A stretch of DNA of 64,000 nucleotides, taken from positions 120,449,001 through 120,513,000 of the forward strand of contig OX465598.1 of the NCBI GenBank assembly GCA_950022295.1, given 5' to 3'. Source of the DNA: Bromus sterilis (taxonomy: Eukaryota > Streptophyta > Magnoliopsida > Poales > Poaceae). This document shows positions 47,392 through 60,900 of this stretch, piece after piece (within the stretch, counting starts at the first letter, position 1; each line of letters opens with the position of its first letter). A model generated the notes under the pieces. It was not told the origin of the DNA. It did not search any database and saw nothing but the letters and a program-made list of their open reading frames with translations. The translations under genes were made by a program, and so were the position numbers.

Positions 47392-48723
47392 CCCCTAAAA
47401 TGCATAATCAAGAAACCCTTGCCAGAAGAAACCCCCCTCAGAAATGCCATTCTTTCGGCATCGCAAAATAAAGAGAGACCAGAGGAGGGAGAGGGGCGCA
47501 ATGGAGAAGCAGTATGCTGCGAAGAACTCGATTGTAGGCGATAGAGAAACCCCTGATCGTACCAGGACAAGAAACCGAAGAGTGAAACCGACCAGCAAAA
47601 ATGCAATTTCTACCACAGCGCAATCGAAGAGAGGGAGGGGATGGGAAAGGGGAAGGGGAAGAGAATCAAAGACCCACACCCACCAACGGGAAACCCTCGA
47701 AAGGAAGCCAATGCGACGATGGAGAAAGCCTTGGCGCAGGGAGCAGCTGGGGGTTTTGAATGCTGAGAAGGGTAAAGGAGGGGGTGGTGGGAAGACAAAA
47801 GGGCCGTTAGTCGTCACTACGTCAGGTCAGGTCAGGTCAAGGGAGAACGTATCTGGTGCACCCGGTCAATTGGTGCTACCGGTGCACCCGTCCTTCGTTG
47901 CACATTTAAAAATGTTCGAAAAAATCCGAAAAAAAATTTAGTGTATTAACACAATATCAATGTATGTTGTCCAAAATTTCAGCTCCAAAATCCTAACAAA
48001 TTTTGAGAAACTAAAAAGACAAATCTGACTAGAATAGTGTCATGGGTGTCACAAAAAGACAAAAACAAAAAATGGCACTATTTGTAGTCAGATTTGTCTT
48101 TTTAGTTTCTCAAAATTTGTTAGGATTTTGGAGCTAAAATTTTAGGACAACAAAAATTGATGTTGTGTCAATACACTAATTTTTTTTTGGATTTTTTAAA
48201 CATTTTTGAATGTGCAACGAAGGGCGAGTGCACCGGTAGCACCAATTGACCGGGTGCACCAGATACGTTCTCCCTTGACCTGACCTGACCTGACGTAGTG
48301 ACGACTGACGGCCCTTTTGTCTTCCCACCACCCCCTCCTTTACCCTTCTCAGCATTCAAAACCCCCAGCTGCTCCCTGCGCCAAGGCTTTCTCCATCGTC
48401 GCATTGGCTTCCTTTCGAGGGTTTCCCGTTGGTGGGTGTGGGTCTTTGATTCTCTTCCCCTTCCCCTTTCCCATCCCCTCCCTCTCTTCGATTGCGCTGT
48501 GGTAGAAATTGCATTTTTGCTGGTCGGTTTCACTCTTCGGTTTCTTGCCCTGGTACAATCAGGGGTTTCTCTATCGCCTACAATCGAGTTCTTCGCAGCA
48601 TACTGCTTCTCCATTGCGCCCCTCTCCCTCCTCCGGTCTCTCTTTATTTTGCGATGCCGAAAGAATGGCATTTCTGAGGGGGTTTTTCTTCTGGCGAGGG
48701 TTTCTTGATTATGCATTTTTGGG
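47392..48723. repeat. 1.3 kb near-perfect inverted repeat
   Basis: Arm 1 is 47392-48042 and arm 2 is 48073-48723, about 651 bp each, with a 30 bp loop (48043-48072). Differences between arms are few (for example TCGTACCAGGA against TTGTACCAGGG). Mirror-image open frames in the two arms simply reflect the symmetry and GA/CT-rich composition. The right arm ends about 240 bp before the GMI1-like start codon and shares with the leader the phrase GGGTTTCTTGAT, so the outer arm seems to be the gene's own upstream DNA, duplicated in inverse orientation. Confidence 0.92.
47855..48260. mobile_element. Hairpin MITE-like core of the inverted repeat
   Basis: The inner 406 bp begins GGTGCACCCGGTCAATTGG and ends with its complement (CCAATTGACCGGGTGCACC). 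It is AT-rich, unlike the GC-rich outer arms, and looks like a foldback transposon in its own right. No target duplication can be tested, because the flanks are themselves inverted copies. Confidence 0.45.
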
Positions 48724-48962
48724 GTTTTTCTGTCCAGAGTTTCTTGATTTTGCATTTCTTTTTTTTTTCTCTTCCGAGGGTTTCTTGATCTTGCTTTGCA
48801 TGGCTTCTTCCGGATCGGATTTCCCCCTCTTGGCTTTGGGGTTTTTCTCTGTTTTTCCTCTCATGTTCTTTTCTTCTTGTATGTTTTTCGAGGTTTTTTT
48901 TGTTCTCTTTTTATTCTGAATCCTGTGACCTGTTGTTGGTGTTGAGCAGGTCTTATGTGAAG
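48724..48962 (+). promoter_or_regulatory. 5' leader of the GMI1-like gene
   Basis: A T-rich sequence with three phrases of the type GGGTTTCTTGAT about 50-60 bp apart (the first within the inverted repeat). TTGAGCAG ending at 48949 is a good splice acceptor, so a 5' UTR intron probably ends here, leaving 13 bases before the ATG at 48963. The transcription start is likely inside the right arm of the inverted repeat. Confidence 0.5.
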
Positions 48963-51900
48963 ATGGCGAGCAGCGGATACGGAAAGTGGGCTGTTGTAGA
49001 ATACGGACATCACACTCGTGCAAGCAAAGTCTACCGATTTCAGATCCTCTTGCCAAATGGCACAAGCACCAGCCTCACACTGTACGATCCTGAAGAAGAG
49101 ATGCCGGTTCCTGATTTCTTACATCGTATTAGGGTGGAGTTGGACAATGCCTCCACATATAGCGGTGAAAGGCGGGCAATCGAATGGAGTGGCGATGTTT
49201 ATCTGGAGGACCTGCTGGATAAAAAGATAGACAAGAAAGTGCAGTTCAGCGATTTTGTCACTAAGGGTACTAACATATTAAGACTCCAGGTAAGCCCCAA
49301 CTCTTTCATGTTTTGATTCATGAAATGACTGCAGCCTATCTAATACCTTTTCTTTCTATCCATTTATTTTGCTAGGACGGTGAAGAATTTGTCAGGACAT
49401 ATGAGGTTAGTATTCGAACTAGTCTTCTACCATATTTGTCTCATGTTGAAACAATAGCACTGAGATTATTATTATTTTGCTTCTTTCAAGAATTTGATCT
49501 TGTAACCCTCAAAAAGGTCCTGAGTGGTGTCATTAGCTATTCATAAATGAGTGGCGTAATTGTGTCAAACCCAAGCCATGCTGCAGTTGAAATTGATGAA
49601 TCCATATGTTCTTTGTGCTTATGTGTCCACTTTCTTGTCTTCAGAATATGTGGGACCTTACACCTCCGACTGAACTGCTTCAAGAGCTTCCAGCAGAGTA
49701 TAGTGCTGAGAGTGCTCTGGCCGACCTTGTTGTTAGTTTTCTTGTCCGAGTATTTCGCCTCCTCACTTTCTTTGGTAACTGCTTGTGATGATCTGACTTT
49801 CGTTGTCTTTTCCTATCATCAGGATAACTCATTGCAGGCTTTGTGGTTAAATGGTAGCAAAGAAACAAAGTTAATCAGGTCAGTTCCCATTTATTGCCAT
49901 CCCAATCGACGACTATGGTATCAGATGGTAGAAATCCTTGCTTGGTCGTTTCCCTTTAAATTCCATCTTGGACCTGTCTACGTCTTTGTTTCCCTCACAC
50001 TCCAAGCGTAATTAAATGCTCTATGCATTGCACATAATGCAATGCAAACTGGTTACACAACTAATACAGTATCATGTTAGTCACAAATACAGGAGAGATT
50101 GTGAAATACTCCGTATTATCTAAGCTTAGTTGCCACTATTAGTTGAAGCACAAAAGCAGGTTTTTCAATGCACTTAGCTATGCTCCAGGTTGTGCTTTCA
50201 ATTTTGTCTTTTTTCCGTTGCGGCACTTGATATTTTAGCTGTAGAATTGACTTTAAGCAGATGTAATCATGTATAACTTACCCTCCAACTAGGATCTCAT
50301 CGCAAACAGAATGATAAAAATACCAAGAAAAGGAAATCTTCTCAGTGCACGGAATCTTTGGGGAGAGCTGCTATTGTATTTCTTATCATCAAGAATTTGA
50401 CAGATGTCATGGAGTTTATTAGGTGTGTTGTCATTAATATAAAACGAAGAAAGGGATCGTGGATAATGCAGATGTACCGTGTACGTGATTGTAAATGCTA
50501 ATGAGCTTATATGGGTTTCCATTAGGTCCTTGAGACTCATATCATATGAGTAGGAAGTGTTTGTTGGCTTCCCAGAGTGAGTCATTCTATTAATACATAG
50601 AGGTAGATACTCCAGTTTTTTTCTTAATGAGCCAATATGGGTCCTTGAGTACTCTGTTTTCTTCTCCCCTTCTCTTTTATGACAAACATTATTTTTTGAT
50701 TCATTACTACTTTGACTCGCTTTCACATAAGAGTTGGATCATGTTGCAGGCTAACTATTGACAGAGATAAGATTGTGGTTTTCGATACTGGTAGGGGGAT
50801 GGATGGTTCAGAAGAAAATTCTATCTCAAAATGGTAATGCCCTTAAGTTAAAATTTTACTACATGAAGTTTAGGTATGTTTACTCTGTCTAATTGGTTTG
50901 GAGAAATTGGAGGTTGGTGTGTCAGAGAGAAACAAAAAAGGGGCGTGGGAGTGGTTTAGTGGTTTCATTTTCAAAGAGCAGTGGCAATATAGAAAGCAAC
51001 AAAAGTTATTACTATTTAATTTATGAAAATTTTGGACTTTCCTTTTGTTATTAACTTGTTTATATTGAGGGTACCTGTACTTTGTTTTTTTATGTTTCTT
51101 CATTCATAGTTTTGATTCCCAGAGTTCGATGGCACAACCATCCTACTTAAACCCTAACACAATATAGTTTGGATCACATTTATTCCTTCTTATTAGGGGT
51201 ACAATTGGTTCTTCTAACCACAGACTATTTCGGGAAAAAGGTATCGGTGGGAAAGCGCCATACTTAGTGGTGAGCAATTATATCACTAACATATAGACAT
51301 AATTTATATCATTTCTTGACATTTATCTAAGTTGCATATGAGTATATGATTTCCATTTGGACATTTATCTAAGTTGCATATGAATATATAATTGCCTTGT
51401 TATTATATGCTATGGGAGTCTCTTCATTTTTCTTGAATATATCTTTGCAGCTGAACCTTTCTAAAAGATGTACTGTTTAGCAAATCATGCACGTTAGCAG
51501 TATGTCTATGCCCACTCATAGGAGAGAGTACAAACGAGTTTCAGGTTCTGTTGGATGGGATTAAAAGGATTAAAGGAGAAACAAGCACGATATTTTCATA
51601 TTCATTATTTATTATTATGGTGATTGTATAGCTTCCTATTTTTTTAATTCATTATACTATCTTTTCAAGTATAGCTGGTCATTTTTATGATTGCTATTTC
51701 ATGCATCAGTCATATTTCCGTAATTGGCAAAGTAAAGAGGTACAGTATATGCCGTTTTGATTGTTTGGCTTATCAGGTTAAGTGAGAGGTGAATTTAGTA
51801 TCGTTGTGTTGCCTGTTTTTTACAGTGTTATGCAATTCTTAAAGTAAACAAACAATGGTTGTAGAAGTTGCTTGGCCCTGTATTTTATTTTGTTTCTTAA

Positions 51901-54900
51901 TCTGTATACTTTTTCACATGAAAATATTTAGCTTTACTGTTTTTGTAAGTAAATACACTGTACTTTACTAACTGAATTGTTCATAGAAAAAAAATTCATA
52001 CATGAAGTACATGATTTTTTACTTTATCGAATTATGCAGCCTTACTTTGGCATGTTTGGCTATGGTGGAACTATTGCGTCTATGCATCTTGGAAGGTATG
52101 GATTTACCATCTAATCTATATCGAAGACTGAAGTTTCTCAGTTTAACTGATTGCCATTTTTTTTCTTACAATAGAACTGCCATAGTTTCCTCTAAAACTA
52201 AGGAATCGAGGAAAGTGTTTACCTTGCATCTTTCAAGGGAGGATCTGTTGAAGAAGTCCTCGTCTAAACTCAGCTGGAAGGTGTTCTGCTAACCCCCTCT
52301 CTTATTTATTTATGTTCATGTATCTTGGCAAAGTAGCAGACATGATCACAATTGAACTGCAGACTGCTGGAGGAGTTAGAGATCCATCTAAAGAAGAGTT
52401 GGCACTGTCGCCTCATCAAAGTTTTACTCAGGTGATTCAGTTATCTTAACTGTCTTTTAGATGTTGTGGTGCCCTGCAATATCAACAGATCAGAAATGCT
52501 AAATTCATGTTGCATATGTTTGGTATAGAACACCAAGATATAAATCAATGTTAGGTTGAGGTCACACGCATGAAATATTTGTTGGTACCTATTTCCTGGC
52601 CATTGGAGTATTTGTTACTTCAGTTTTTTTTTTTTTGAAATTTCTTTCCATACAGATAAAATCTTAACACACATGATGTTCTTTCACTAGGTTTTATCAT
52701 CATGCTTTACTTCATATAGGTTTGAAAATCATAATGATTTGGTAGGCGAGGTCTGGATTCAGAAAACTGTCAAAATACCTGTTTTGGCCGTAAACCAAGA
52801 TAACTAGTCCGATCGTAGTTGATCATTGCCTAACTGGCACTTACTCTGGGTGGAGGAGATGCATTTCCATCTCTAAAGATTTCTTCAAACATTGGATCTG
52901 AAATTGCAAAACCTTGTAGTGCTACTTGCTACCAAACCACAAAAGATAATTCAATTTTTCAGGATAAATTATCTTTTTGTTGATCAACGTAACATTGGCT
53001 CAACATAAGTATGCCACTACGCAAATTTTCAATTCTAATTGCGACCTAGATATTGAGAAACAAAACAAAAAAGCTGTGCTGTGAGTGGTAGTAGGAAGTC
53101 AAATGTAAAAAGACAATAAGACGAAGCAACTATTCAAGAATAATATGCCTTTTCTTGTTTCTCGATGTGCGGATCAAATTTGGAGCGTCGATCTTATCTC
53201 AGAATGTGTGGGAATTATTCTATTGTTTTTCGTTCTTTTTTTTACCAGAACAAGGATTCTTTTTAGGGAAAGCTTTCTGTTTTTAGCGCTGCTTGAGCTC
53301 ATTGTTTTGAGTATACTTGGAAAAGACCCAATCCTGTTTAATGTGAATACATTGTTTCTCCTGTGTATGCTCCATTCCATTTTTGGAGGAAGTATTTCAT
53401 TTAAAAAAAATTACCACTAGGTTGCAGTAAAGGCAGTGGTATATGAAAGTCTCATAGATGTGTTCTGCAAAATAAATTCCGTTACAGGCATTTGAGCCTA
53501 TGGTTTGATGTGGCATGTTTATCCCTGTCGACGCGAAAGCTTTCTCATCTGTAAATACCTATGGTTAAGGAAACAATATTAGCATGATAATCTAGGATTA
53601 CGCAACTCATTCAAATATATAGTATGCATTACGTGTCTATGATTGTATAACTTACTATTTTTCTATTGAGAGTCATGCACATGTCAATTCTTACTTACGT
53701 TAAAGCTTAGGTGCTTTATGAATTTTTGAGATCCAGCCTTCACTAACTTCTCAAACTCAGATACTACACCCAAAACAGTACTGGTTCTTTGTATTTGGGA
53801 ACCTATGTTCTCCAGATTCAGGGATTTCTCGTGTTGATAAAAGAAATCCTGCAGGTCTTGTTAAATCCATCAATGCAACACTTTGGCCTGTCTAAGCACA
53901 TGCTTCTATCAACATTTGCAGGTGGAAATCCAGGGCTTAAATATGCACTTGGAGGCAGACAAACTTCAAGGATTTCTGAAGGACATATATTTTCCATACA
54001 TACAGCTTCCTTTCTGAACAAGTTAATAATCATGTTAGCCATATTGAAGCATTCATTGAACGAGATGGAAGTACAAATAAACAGACCTGCTGAACACTTT
54101 GCAGTTCTGCAGATGTTGGAAACAAAAATACATGTTTTGTACCATATGTTTTTATGAACAGTTTGACATTCCTTGAATTTATGTCATGATGCTCGATCCT
54201 TGGCTTGTCAAAATTCACTGATACGGAAAATTCACTGCTGTGGTTGGAATGTACAGTACAATGGTACAGTGTAGCTGTCAAATATCTATTGTTTTGTACA
54301 ATTGCCATATTGTTTGATTTAATCTTGGTCATCCATTGTATTGAGGTTTCAACAAGCTGAACTCGACCAATCCCACTAAAGTCCATGCTCACATTTGAAA
54401 TAATTGGTGAAGCTCAAAACGAACGAACAAACTGTGTTTGAACTTGATATTAACCTGTCAACCTAAAAGTGAACTCTTGAATAGGCTCGATCTTTGTTTG
54501 AATGGGGTTGATAATAAATAGAATTCACACTATACTGGATCGAATTGATATGTTGCCTCAACCTTAGGGAAAATGGGCTTGAGCTCGGGAATAACGGTGT
54601 TATAAGATCTAGAGTTTAGAATTAGAAGATCAAAGTAGAAACATATGTGACTCAAGATTAGTTCAATTTTGGCCTCTTTGTTTAGCAAACTTATTCTGAA
54701 TTGATTATGAAGTCAAGTCTAAGCTAATCTCGAATAACTTGTTGAAACAAAACTATTTTGGGAGCCCTACAGATTTACAACGCTCTTATTATTTTTTTAA
54801 GCTCAAGTGAATCTATATTATCTTATATGCAAATTCTAAAAATTAGTACTCGTGCAGTTACCTCGACAAGTTATGCTAACTGAAATTGAAATGCCTTGTT

Positions 54901-57900
54901 AATTCATCCAGTATGACGAGGATAATGGATCTATGAATACAAGGAGGCCAGTTGAATTTGAGGTATGTCCAGAATTTTCTATCACTGCTGCAGGCTTGAA
55001 TAATAGACTATTTGGCATATAGTTACTAGTGGAAACATGGGATCCCCCCCCCCTTTATTTCTTGCTCCTCTGAGTGTTGAGTGGATCATTTGGGATTGTT
55101 CTTTAATGGTATCTTATTCATCAAATTCTGGTATGTTTATTACAACTTTATCTTTGTAATATCTAGAAAATTGTTTAGTACAAGACCTGTCGCTAGCCGA
55201 AAGTTTTCCTGCTTGAATGGTATGGTCATTTTAGTTTGCAACTGTATCCAGTTTTAGTTATATCAAGTATTCTAGATGATTGCTAGAAGGGTCAAGAAAG
55301 AACCAGCCAACATAGGTTTCTTTTCGAATGTCAAGCACAGAAAAGCAATAGGTTATTTTAGCCAAAAACATCAACTGCCCTCCCACATACCTAGTTACAC
55401 TTACACCCACAACCTCCAATGAACAATGAGAGTTAGTGCCGAGTTTGACATCTTCATGTAACCTTGAAAAATTGCCACACGATTCTGGCATGCTACAACA
55501 AATGGACAATGGTGAACAGTAAGAAAGGCAAGACATTGATTTTGATGTAATGCTTGTTTACAACGGCAACAACAACAAAGCCTGTCAGTCCCAAACAAGT
55601 AGGGATATGCTAAGAGTTGTCCCAAACATTGTTTTTGATGTAGGCTAGATGTAATGTTTGTTTCTGTTATTAAAAAAATGATACCATCCACGTTTTGGAG
55701 CTGTATAGACTTGTATTAGTTGTATAATAAGTCCGGGATTCGGCTATTAACAACTGAAGGCCTAGCAAAATATATCTGGGTCACCTAACATACTTGAAGG
55801 GAAATCCAGTCTTATCTTTGGGATATATCTTAGTAAATTGATGGGATAAATTTGAAAAGCCATGCTTGCATCTTATGGGGCTGTCCACAAAACATAACAA
55901 CACACATGTGGGATACTGATTCAGCAACCAATGTGGTGCTGTTTCCAATAGAAGAGAAGTCATTGACCAAGTGGACCTCAGAACAAAGTTTATGGGTATC
56001 TATTTTTTCCCTATAATAGAATGAAAATGGTACTCCCTCTGTCCCAAAATATAAAATCTTACTCTATGATATGTCAAAAATGATCTTATATTTTGGGACA
56101 GAGGGAGTACTTGGTTAAAAAGGCATGAGCATTTTATTTGTCTTATGGTGTAATTTGGACTTCTGAAAATTAGGGGGGTGGGGGTGGGAGGAGGGGGTGG
56201 TTATACGAAACGGAGTCCTCCAGGAAATCAAATAAGTTTACATTACGATCTGCCTACTATATCTATCTGATATGGACATACTATGTACTTTACGATCAAA
56301 TAGTGACTATTTTTTTATTTTATTTTTTGGAAAAGGAGGCTTTACCCCGGCCTCTGCATCAAAATGATGCATGCAGCCATCTTATTAAAACAAGTAAATA
56401 TGTTCGATACAATTTAAGTCACAAGAAAATCATGGCCACAACCGGCAAAAATAGGACTAGAACCCTATGCTCAAATAGTGACTATAGTTGTGTTATGTCT
56501 ACGGGCATTGTATATGCACTTATTTTTTACATCTGTATTCTGGTTTTGTTCTATCTTCAGGTGAATGGCGTAAATCTAGCAGAAATACAGGAAAGTGAAG
56601 TGACACTTACTAATTTGCACTCTTCTAATGGTCCTGATTTCGTTCTTGATCTAAAATTTTCTTGTACTTCAACAACCGCAGGTAACAATTTTAACTTAAA
56701 TTATAATCATATAATTTGATTGCATGTCTTTCCCTAATTTATACTCATGATGAATCACAGCTGTTTGCCAAGCCCATGCGCGAATCAAATGCGTATACTT
56801 TCCAATTGTCAAGGTATAATGGAATTACTATTAAACAAATATCTTATAATTTCTTGCCATCATAACAATTCTTTTTCACAGGGAAAAGAATCCATCGATT
56901 CTATTTTGGAAAAGTTAAGTGAAAATGCCACAGGAGTAAAAGAAAACTTCGACAATTTTTCACGTGTGTCAATCCGCCGACTTGGACGGTTACTCCCTGA
57001 TGCAAGATGGGTACACTATTTGAAAACCCACCCGAATTTGATGTTTCCTTCGTAAACATTTCTTCTGATTATGATGGTAGACATAGCAAGTGAGCAAGTG
57101 TACCTTTGCTGTCTGCATACTTCTGACATCTGCTATACTGAATTTTTCTACAGCTTATCTTTTCCTCTCCATCTTTGTAATGTCCCTGCATTTTCTTGGT
57201 TTTATACTTCTATGGTTGTTGGTTTTTCTAATCTGATCATTTTTTGTGCTTTTTCACTTTGCCAGTAGTACTACTACCTTTTTTTCTGTCTGTGTTAGGT
57301 AAGCTGCTTCGTGAGTAGCTTCATTTATATTGAATACCATCTTAAAATTTCCATAAAAATATCTTAAAAAATGATGCTTTTCATATATGGTTATAAACTG
57401 TGCTCTAGCCTCCTAGACCTGTCTTGTTTCTCACTTTGGTGTTTCTCAAATACTAGGTCATGTTGGTAACTTTTCTCTTTACATGCTACTATAAATACAT
57501 CATTTATGTTTGCCTACAACTTAGAAACTAGGTGGTAGATAGGATTCATGCCAGGGAGAATCCAGATATTGAACTCGCTACTTAATGCAATACATGTTCG
57601 TGTCTTACTCTCTGTTTTATGCTATACTGGCCTTTTGTGGGTCCATAAAGTTCAACAGGTCTTGCCCTAAACTGTCCATGAATCATCTGTGCATCAGTTT
57701 ATTTATTTTTAATGCTACAGGTTGATGTTCTTATCTTCTGGATGGTACTATAAAGAGATGAATTGTGTCAAGGATTCTCTATTACACTAATCTGCACATT
57801 TGCATCTTATGTCCTGTAAACAGAAATTTAGTTCTGAGAAATGATTGCTCAATTATATTCAGAATGAAGTTCTCTTTTGTGGTTGTTTGTGTACTTTTGC

Positions 57901-60900
57901 ATCAAACATTCAGAAAGAACTTTCTCCATGCTGTCACTTCTATTTTTGTACGTTTTGCTAATTGTTTATTCGCCACAGGGACCTCTTCCTTTCATGGAAC
58001 CGAAACAGAGTAAAGGACAGAAAGCTGAACTCCTGAAGAGGTGCTGCAAGAGGGTGAAATGTTTTGTTGGTGAGGTTTTAGTTTGAATTTGATAGAATCA
58101 GAAAACTCTATTCTTTGTTGCTTTAGTGCTTTCTTCATTGTTATTTCTATATTTTCAGAAACGGACGCAGGTTTTAATCCAACCCTTTCCAAGGTACAAT
58201 TATTTGAGTTTAGTCTTGTTCTGTTTACCTCATGCTGTTTTCTTATGTTCCTTGTTTTCTGTGTTATGTTGATTTGGTGTATGAACTGTTGTGTACTTGG
58301 ATTAGGTAAGGTAGGGGGGAGGATCTTTGCAGACCTCTGCAAAAACTGTTAGATCTTATGAAATAGAAAAATCCGAGTTCCCCTTTATGTGCCTATGCTG
58401 CTATGCACATAACTTAAGTTACGCCTGTTACTTTGTGTATTTGTTGTCTAATTAGTTGAGACTGTATTCAACTGCAGACTGATTTAGCACAACACGACAT
58501 TTTTACCAAGGCACTTCGCTGCTTTGATGGCAGTTGTCGTAGTGACAACTCAGGTATTTTTCCATATCAACCTTGCTGGTTTACTAGTATATTTTTTGTT
58601 GCATTTCAGTTATATGAATAAATCTCCATCATACTAATCTTTATGCATATTTTTCTAGTTGAGGAGGTCAATGTTGATGCTGCTCATAAAGGTGGAAAAA
58701 CTCTAAATCGTACGCAGTTGGAGAAGCAATATCACTACTGGATTAATAGTATGCATGCAAAGTATGACATGGAAATGGACGGAGGGGACGGCGAACATAC
58801 TGTTATTATCAATCCAAGCAACAAGGAGCGACTTGGAATATCTAAAGATGGTGAGGGATTACCATGTGATTTGTTATGTTCATCGTTTCATTTTTTGCTC
58901 TTCTATTTATCCAGTTAAGAAACCATGCAGTTGTAGCAATATAATTTTCTTTTCTTTCGTTACCATAATGCAGTTGAAGTCATTAGAGTTTACACCTCGG
59001 TTAGCAGAAAAGGGAAAACATGGAGAAGAGGGGATCATCTGAAAATCCAACCAGGAGTAGTTGCACGAATGAAAAGTAATTTCTACTCATCGAAAAGCAT
59101 CTTCTATGCCACGTTGGAATATGTTGTTGTTGAAGGACTTCGAGGAGATATTTGTGGTTAGTTCAATTCATGTTCTGAAGTATTCATCATTCCTGATGTC
59201 TTCTTACTAATATCTTATTATTTCGTGGCAGGTGAAGCTCGACTTATTTGCAGGTTCTTGCCTTTATTTTTTCTGTATACGGAATTTATTTTCATTTCAA
59301 GTGCTCAAATGATTTTTTTAAAGGTCTATTGAGTGCTCTGGTGAACAAGGTTGCTTACTCGAGGAAGGTCGAGATGGTATGGACCTTAATATCCAGGAAT
59401 CTATTTCCTTCCCTATCAGCATGATAGATGATGACAAGGTAAGTACTTAACAGTTCATACTACTTGTGCAATTGCTTTGAGCATGCTATGGTTATAGTTA
59501 TGTTTTTTTTTTGTACACATGGAAGTGTCAAACCATGGAAGAGGATTCTTGGTGTCAAATGCTTAAAAAGAAAAAGGAGAAGGCTCCAGCATGCATTGAG
59601 GTCTTACGGAATTTGCAAAGCAATGCTCTCACTATAGAAGGGGTTGGTAGTCGACAGACTTGTATCTTTATTTTAAATCTTTGCAAAGTATTAAGTACTA
59701 AAATCTATGGCCTTTATTTTTCTGTGTATCCATACTGTGTTTGGAAGATGGATCTAATCTGTTACTTTCACAGGATCTACCCTTTGAAGAAGTTATAATG
59801 GCTGGTTATAACCATCCACGTGAAATTGTAGCTGTAATCCGGCCACAGTATGCCAATGCCTGCTCCACCAGCCTCATTGACAAGAGATATATTTGTAAGG
59901 ATGATGAGCTAGAGATGGTAATGGAGATTAATCATCTTCCTGGAAGCAAAGACCATCTTGATACAACGCTTATTGATAAAAAGCAGAAACCCTCATCACG
60001 TAATGGCATAAACGGACTGTATATCTTTCAGTTGAGCAAAGAGCCAAGCATCTTTACTAAATCTGGTGTTTACAGTTTTATTTTCTCAGTTGTGAGTATT
60101 ACAATTGTTTCGATTTTGAGTGAGCAAGAAATTTTTGTCTTACCCTAATGTCAAAGTGTCGAAATGTAGAGGTGCAGAGATTCGAGTATCATTAAGCATG
60201 AAAGGAAGATAACAGTTTTTCCAAACTCCAAGACTAGACATTGGCAATTATCTAGTGTTGCTGATTGCTCTGTCGACAATGCTGCAGTAGATATAAGGTT
60301 AGCTACTTCCTCCAAATTTTGTATTTCCGGATGTTTTTCTTGTCGACTGGTGATGACTATGAGTTGTTCCGGTCCACTCTTTTCCTGGGAGCGATGCGAA
60401 TATTCCTACTTAAAGTTCATATTGATTGAGGATAAAAGATAGAATGGCTTGTTTCAACTTATAGAAACTTTATTACTTGTGTCATATTTCTGCAGTATGT
60501 GCTACATGCCTTTACTTAGTGGGACTATGTCAGCTTTGCTTCAACTTAGTGCACTCTTTTCCTTACGTTTCTCATACCCTGTCAGTTCCCAGTGCAACTG
60601 ATCATTCAAGTCTTATATTAGCATCATTTCATTTGTTAGCTCCACCAAAGCCGACCGCCTGGAATTTGGCCATCCATCATTCTCGTATTAAGCACAATCT
60701 GCATCATACACAACTTCTGTCCTCAACTGAGGGCTCCATGCCTTGTCTATCTAACCAAAACAAAGCAAATGATGTGCAAACATCACCCATTACCCCGTAA
60801 CATTTCATTCTTTAATTCTTCCTATTTAAGAACTCAAGTAGCGCCTTATTTGTTTCCTTATATTTATTTCAATATCTTTATTTTGATGGATCAACCAAGC

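Noticed and set aside
47395..48755. Mirror-image frames of 136-195 codons in the inverted repeat
   Set aside because: The same sequence read from both arms, in GA/CT-rich leader-like DNA with no recognisable domain; the plus-strand arm is probably untranslated leader of the GMI1-like gene.
53145..53420. 91-codon hydrophobic frame in intron 9 of the GMI1-like gene
   Set aside because: It resembles a membrane protein only in composition, is AT-rich, has no homologous motif, and lies within a clean GT-AG intron.
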